Source: Micromonospora orduensis (GTDB lineage Bacteria; Actinomycetota; Actinomycetes; Mycobacteriales; Micromonosporaceae). Taken from it: 42,507 bases of DNA. The position numbers and the translations under genes were made by a program. The notes under the pieces are model-generated. The model made no database searches. It was not told where the DNA came from and saw nothing but the letters and a program-made list of their open reading frames with translations. Positions 39,394-42,507 of the stretch are shown in pieces. Position 1 is the first letter of the stretch, and each line of letters opens with the position of its first letter. The stretch spans positions 1-42,507 of the forward strand of contig NZ_VDFY01000183.1 in NCBI RefSeq assembly GCF_006228125.1, read 5' to 3'.

Positions 39394-40692
39394 TCAGCGC
39401 ATCTTCTGCTGCGCGTCGGTCAGCTTCGCCTTCACCGACGCCTCGGTGACCGGCTTGCCGCTGGCCGCGTCGGCGAACAGCTCCTTCATCGCGGTGCCGA
39501 CCAGGGTCTCGAAGGTGCTCTCCTCGGGCACCTGCGGCAGCGGCGCCGCGGTGGTGACCAGGGTCTCCTGGATGCTCTTCTGCTCCGGGGCGCTGAACGC
39601 CGGGTCGGCGCCCGCGGTCTTCACCGCCGGCAGCGAGCCGTACGTGCGGTTGAGGATCGTCTGCTCCTCGTCGCTGGTCATGAACTTGACGAAGCTCAGC
39701 GCGCCGTCCTTGTTCTTCGTGTGCTTGAAGACCGCCATGTTGATCCCGGCGACCATGCTGTTGACCTTCTTGCCGCCGGCCGGCGGGCTGGCTAGGAACG
39801 GCACCGGGGCCACCCCGTACGCGTCGGCGGGCATGTTCTGCGTCTTGAGGTTCGAGCCGGCGGACTGCCAGAGCAGCATGGCGGCCTTGCCGTTGGCGAA
39901 GTCGGAGACCGACTGGTTCTGCGCGTACTCGGCGTTGCTCGGGTTGGTGATCTTGTCGGCGGCCATGAAGTCGATGTACCGCTTGATCGCCGAGACGTTC
40001 TGCGGGGTGTCGAAGGTCGGCTTGCCGGCCGAGTCGAACCACTCGCCGCCGTACTGCTGGCTGAAGGTGAAGGCGTGGTGCGCGTTCTCCGACGGGTTGG
40101 CCCCCTCGATCGCCAGGCCCCACTTGCCGCCGGTGCTGAGTTTCTTGCCGTACTCGGCGAGCTGCTCCCAGGTGGTCGGCGGCGCGGTGATGCCGGCGTC
40201 GGCGAACATCTTCTTGTTGTAGTACAGGCTGTAGGCCATGCTGTAGAGCGGCACGGCGGCCGGCGGCTTGCCGGGGGCGCCGGCGGCGGCGAGCGCGGCG
40301 GGCACGATCCGGTCCTTGCCACCGACGGCCTGCAGGGTGGCGTCGTCGAACTCGACGAGCGCGCCGGTGGCCTGCAACGACGCCGACCAGGTGTTGCCGA
40401 TGTTGACCACGTCCGGGCCCTTGCCGGAGGTGGCGGCGGCCAGCAGGCGGTTGAGCAGGTCCGACCAGGGGACCACCTCGACGGTGACCTTGATCCCGGT
40501 CTGCTTCTCGAACTTGTCCAGCTCCGGCTGGAGGATGGTCTTGTCCGCCTCCAGGCTGGCGCCCTGGTTGCTGGCCCAGTAGGTGAGCGTCTTGGGCGAT
40601 GCGGCGGAGTCGTCGCCGGAACCGCCGCAGGCGGTGAGCGATGCCGCTGCCAGTACGGCGGCGGTGAATATCCCGAGGTGTCGTCTCGACAC
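39394..40692 (-). CDS. Sugar ABC transporter solute-binding lipoprotein
   Basis: This 432-residue protein has a lipoprotein signal (GIFTAAVLAAASLTAC, C22) and the family-1 extracellular solute-binding pattern (TLTYWASNQGASLEADKTIL, then VTVEVVPWSDLLNRLLAAAT). It captures an oligosaccharide outside the membrane and hands it to the two permeases. The GTG at 40692 follows GGAAGGG. It heads the operon and is driven by the promoter at 40849-40877. The GH1 gene at the end of the operon suggests a beta-glucoside ligand such as cellobiose; this is not proven. Confidence 0.93.
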   Translation of the reverse strand: MSRRHLGIFTAAVLAAASLTACGGSGDDSAASPKTLTYWASNQGASLEADKTILQPELDKFEKQTGIKVTVEVVPWSDLLNRLLAAATSGKGPDVVNIGNTWSASLQATGALVEFDDATLQAVGGKDRIVPAALAAAGAPGKPPAAVPLYSMAYSLYYNKKMFADAGITAPPTTWEQLAEYGKKLSTGGKWGLAIEGANPSENAHHAFTFSQQYGGEWFDSAGKPTFDTPQNVSAIKRYIDFMAADKITNPSNAEYAQNQSVSDFANGKAAMLLWQSAGSNLKTQNMPADAYGVAPVPFLASPPAGGKKVNSMVAGINMAVFKHTKNKDGALSFVKFMTSDEEQTILNRTYGSLPAVKTAGADPAFSAPEQKSIQETLVTTAAPLPQVPEESTFETLVGTAMKELFADAASGKPVTEASVKAKLTDAQQKMR

Positions 40693-40833
40693 GGTCTGCC
40701 CTTCCGGTGCGTGGTGGGGGTCCGCCGGAGTCCGTCGTCGATAGGGGTCGGGGCGACGGGCGGCCGGCTGCGGACAGGGTTCGGGGGTGCGCCGTCGGGG
40801 TCCGCCGGCGTTTCCCGGGAGTTACATCACGGC

Positions 40834-40853
40834 TTAATTTATGTCGTCATTAA
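40834..40853. promoter_or_regulatory. Candidate ROK operator
   Basis: TTAAT (40834-40838) and ATTAA (40849-40853) form an AT-rich inverted repeat spaced by 10 nt, covering the predicted -10 of the sugar operon promoter. AT-rich sites of this kind are typical for ROK regulators. The ROK gene starts 75 nt away, divergently. Confidence 0.55.
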
Positions 40854-40877
40854 AGTTGCTGGTCGGTGGGTCGTCAA
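40849..40877 (-). promoter_or_regulatory. Promoter of the sugar-uptake operon
   Basis: On the minus strand, TTGACG (40877-40872) is followed by 17 nt and TTTAAT (40854-40849), a strong sigma70-type match. The transcript would have a long leader of about 150 nt before the GTG at 40692. Confidence 0.6.
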
Positions 40878-40928
40878 GCACGGGGCGGTTACAGTCGCCT
40901 CGAACGGCCGACGGGAACGAGGTGACGA

Positions 40929-42128
40929 GTGGAGCTGGCGCGTGCCACCAACCGCAGCGTGCGGCTGCGCAACAGGTCCGCCCTGCTGACCAGGCTCTTC
41001 CTCGACGGTCCGCTCACCCGCCAGGACCTGGTGCGCAGCACCGGGCTCAGCCAGCCGGCGGTGAGCAACGTGGTGGCCGACCTGATCGACGAGGGGCTGG
41101 TCGCCGAGGCGGGGGCCGCCGAGTCCGACGGTGGCCGGCCCAGCATGCTGCTGCGGATCGCGCCCCGCTTCGCGTTCGTGGTCGGCGTGGACGTCGGCGA
41201 GACCCGGGTCCGGGTCGAGCTGTTCGACTTCGCGATGACCCTGCTGGCCAGCATCGAGTACCCGCTCGACCCGGCGCGGACCGAGCCGGACGTCGTGGCC
41301 GGGCACGTGCTGGCCGGCATCGACGCGGTGACCGGGGAGGCCGACGTGGCCCCCGCCGACGTGCTCGGCGTCGGCATCGGTGTCTCCGGGGTCGTCGAGC
41401 AGGGCGTCGAGGCTGTCGTGCACGCCCAGGCCCTCGGCTGGGACCGGGTGCCGCTGGAACGCCTGATCAGCGCGGGCACCGACCTGCCGCTGCACATCGA
41501 CAACGGCGCGAAGACCCTCGGCCAGGCGGAGATGTGGTTCGGCGCCGGGCGCGGAGCCCGACACGCCGTCTTCGCGCTTGTCGGCTCCGGGGTGGGCGCG
41601 TCGGTGGTGACCAACGGCGCCACCTACCGGGGCGCGTCCAGCAGCGCGGGGGAGTGGGGGCACACCACCCTGGTGTACGGCGGCCGGGCCTGCCGGTGCG
41701 GCGCCCGTGGCTGCCTGGAGGCGTACGTCGGCGCGGAGGCGATCATCGACCGCTACCGGGAGGCGCGTCGGGGCCGAGCGGTGCCGGGCGAGGACGAGGA
41801 GTCGCAGCTCGCCGCCCTGGTCGCCGCCGCCGACACCTCGGCCACCGCCCGGCGGGTGCTGGACGAGACCGCCGGCTACCTGGGCGCCGGGGTGGCCAAC
41901 CTGATCAACCTGTTCAACCCGCAGCGGGTGGTGCTCGGCGGCTGGGCGGCGATGGCGCTGGGCGACCTGCTGCCGGCCGTCCGCGAGGCCGCCGGTCGGC
42001 AGGCGCTGCGCCAGCCGTACGAGCAAGCGTCGATCGAGCTGTGCCGGCTCGGGGTGGACGCGGTGGCGCTGGGCGCGGCGACGCTGCCGATCGCCCGCTT
42101 TCTCACCGAGGGCGGCGTCCGCCGCTGA
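40929..42128 (+). CDS. ROK-family transcriptional regulator
   Basis: This 399-residue protein has an N-terminal winged HTH (LLTRLFLDGPLTRQDLVRST, then GLSQPAVSNVVADLIDEG) and a sugar-kinase-like ROK domain (VVGVDVGETRVRVELFDF, then GVGIGVSGVVEQGVEAVV). The zinc motif CRCGARGC is intact. ROK regulators of this layout repress sugar-uptake genes until a sugar binds. It is divergent from the importer operon and probably binds the AT-rich repeat at 40834-40853. The GTG at 40929 is the start; the frame is open upstream without coding character. Confidence 0.92.
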   Translation: MELARATNRSVRLRNRSALLTRLFLDGPLTRQDLVRSTGLSQPAVSNVVADLIDEGLVAEAGAAESDGGRPSMLLRIAPRFAFVVGVDVGETRVRVELFDFAMTLLASIEYPLDPARTEPDVVAGHVLAGIDAVTGEADVAPADVLGVGIGVSGVVEQGVEAVVHAQALGWDRVPLERLISAGTDLPLHIDNGAKTLGQAEMWFGAGRGARHAVFALVGSGVGASVVTNGATYRGASSSAGEWGHTTLVYGGRACRCGARGCLEAYVGAEAIIDRYREARRGRAVPGEDEESQLAALVAAADTSATARRVLDETAGYLGAGVANLINLFNPQRVVLGGWAAMALGDLLPAVREAAGRQALRQPYEQASIELCRLGVDAVALGAATLPIARFLTEGGVRR

Positions 42129-42135
42129 GCGGGAG

Positions 42136-42149
42136 CGACCGCGCGGTCG
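42136..42149. terminator. Possible terminator after the ROK gene
   Basis: CGACCGCGCGGTCG is a perfect 14-bp palindrome 8 nt beyond the ROK stop codon. The stem would have a short loop and no U-tract. Confidence 0.4.
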
Positions 42150-42185
42150 GCCAGCAAATTACACAAAACCTGATCCTCGGGATAA

Positions 42186-42198
42186 ATAACAGAGTTAT
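42186..42198. promoter_or_regulatory. AT-rich inverted repeat upstream of the last gene
   Basis: ATAAC (42186-42190) and GTTAT (42194-42198) are perfect 5-bp arms around AGA. It lies just upstream of the predicted -35 element. It may be a second regulator site, for example for the neighbouring ROK protein. Confidence 0.4.
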
Positions 42199-42209
42199 AG
42201 ATCGATGTC

Positions 42210-42239
42210 TTGACGCCGTCGCAATCTCGCCGCAACACT
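42210..42239 (+). promoter_or_regulatory. Promoter of the last secreted-protein gene
   Basis: TTGACG (42210-42215), an 18-nt spacer and AACACT (42234-42239) resemble the ThuA fusion promoter, with the same -35 and spacer length. The -10 match is moderate. Confidence 0.45.
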
Positions 42240-42244
42240 CCTAC

Positions 42245-42256
42245 GAAAGCGCTCTC
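42245..42256. promoter_or_regulatory. LacI-type operator before the last gene
   Basis: GAAAGCGCTCTC matches the first operator of the ThuA fusion gene (GAAAGCGCTTTC) at 11 of 12 positions. It lies 5 nt downstream of the predicted -10 element, over the transcription start, in the same design as at 5539-5550. Confidence 0.6.
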
Positions 42257-42357
42257 CGACCCGCGACGCCGCATCGGCGGCACCACCCACGGCGCCACGG
42301 GGCGAGCCGATCCCATCCGCGCGGCACCCCCGTAACCCCCTATCGACAGGCGATGTC

Positions 42358-42507
42358 ATGACATCTCGTGCTACATCCGTACGCCCGCGTCCCCGGCGGA
42401 CCGTCCGGCACCTGCTCGTCGGACTCACCGTGGCCCTGGTCGCGGCGCTCACCCCGACCGGTGCCACCGCGCCGGCGCAGGCCGCCCCCACCCTGCTCTC
42501 CCAGGGC
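42358..42507 (+). CDS. Secreted protein, N-terminal fragment, possible discoidin/CBM32-type
   Basis: The window ends 50 codons into this gene. The start is ATG at 42358. Residues 1 to about 42 form a long signal peptide with many arginines (SVRPRPRRTVRHLLVGLTVA, then LVAALTP; cleavage near AQAA). The visible mature start, APTLLSQG, resembles the beginning of many secreted carbohydrate-active proteins with a discoidin (F5/8 type C) or CBM32 domain. This is a weak inference because only a few residues can be seen. The LacI-type operator and promoter upstream support a carbohydrate-related role. Downstream extent is unknown. Confidence 0.7.
   Translation, partial: MTSRATSVRPRPRRTVRHLLVGLTVALVAALTPTGATAPAQAAPTLLSQG

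Noticed and set aside
40841..42361. 506-codon plus-strand frame overlapping the ROK gene
   Set aside because: It runs in a different frame from the ROK protein, lacks domains, and the ROK frame shows HTH and zinc motifs.
1..42507. CRISPR arrays, rRNA and tRNA genes
   Set aside because: No regularly spaced direct repeats and no conserved RNA-gene segments were seen on either strand by reading.

Overview
The window comes from a high-GC actinobacterium, most likely a Micromonospora-type member of the Micromonosporaceae. This rests on the very high G+C at third codon positions, frequent GTG starts, ATGA/GTGA gene overlaps, and families such as SCO5389, DUF6817 and ECF42 sigma factors. It is ordinary chromosome. 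I see no tRNA, rRNA, CRISPR array or intact transposase. The far left end carries two inverted-repeat scars that may be relics of small mobile elements.

Layout. 1-2 kb: a cupin protein, a short CoaD-like adenylyltransferase coupled to a DUF6817 protein, and a possible micro-ORF. 2-5.6 kb: a 1,154-residue secreted ThuA / sugar-dehydrogenase / PKD / CBM6 protein behind a recognisable promoter with two LacI-type operators. 5.7-8.2 kb: NUDIX, GNAT, uridine-kinase-like and secreted hypothetical genes. 8.3-14.1 kb: a FAD monooxygenase divergent from a TetR gene with an operator over the TetR start, a LysR gene divergent from an MFS exporter, then a YdcF-like and PP2C-like pair. 14.1-16.9 kb: an ECF42 sigma factor with a YCII partner, divergent from a TIGR01777 epimerase behind a perfect palindrome. 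16.9-21.5 kb: a UGM-like flavoprotein divergent from a GT-C mannosyltransferase, then EVE-like, GNAT and orphan Phd-like genes. 21.5-24.6 kb: a molybdate operon (HTH-Mop regulator, modA, modB, modC), every junction a 4-nt overlap. 24.7-25.9 kb: a large composite palindrome, an SCO5389-family gene behind a Fur/Zur-like box, and smpB. 25.9-30 kb: a membrane alpha/beta-hydrolase, a histidine-kinase relic, an ABC exporter and a zinc-ribbon NUDIX. 30-35.3 kb: an ArsR-SRPBCC pair and a three-subunit PaoABC-like molybdenum hydroxylase, divergent from a MocA-type cytidylyltransferase. 35.3-36 kb: a TMEM175-type channel broken by a frameshift. 36-42.1 kb: an ABC sugar importer with a GH1 beta-glucosidase, divergent from a ROK regulator. 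42.3 kb to the end: the N-terminus of another secreted protein, with a LacI-type operator just downstream of its predicted promoter.

How the genes fit together. Two themes recur. One is molybdenum: ModABC imports molybdate, MocA would make the cytosine-dinucleotide cofactor, and the PaoABC-like enzyme would use it. The other is extracellular carbohydrate use: secreted proteins at both ends share the same LacI-type operator design, and the importer plus GH1 enzyme takes up and hydrolyses an oligosaccharide under probable ROK control. No LacI-family gene lies in the window, so that regulator would act in trans.

I did not find a clearly new multi-gene defence or biosynthetic system. The most unusual items are the composite palindrome at 24736-24858, the 17-bp hairpin that separates the binding-protein gene from its permeases, the shared operator architecture at the two secreted genes, the Fur-like box before an SCO5389 gene, and the kinase relic.
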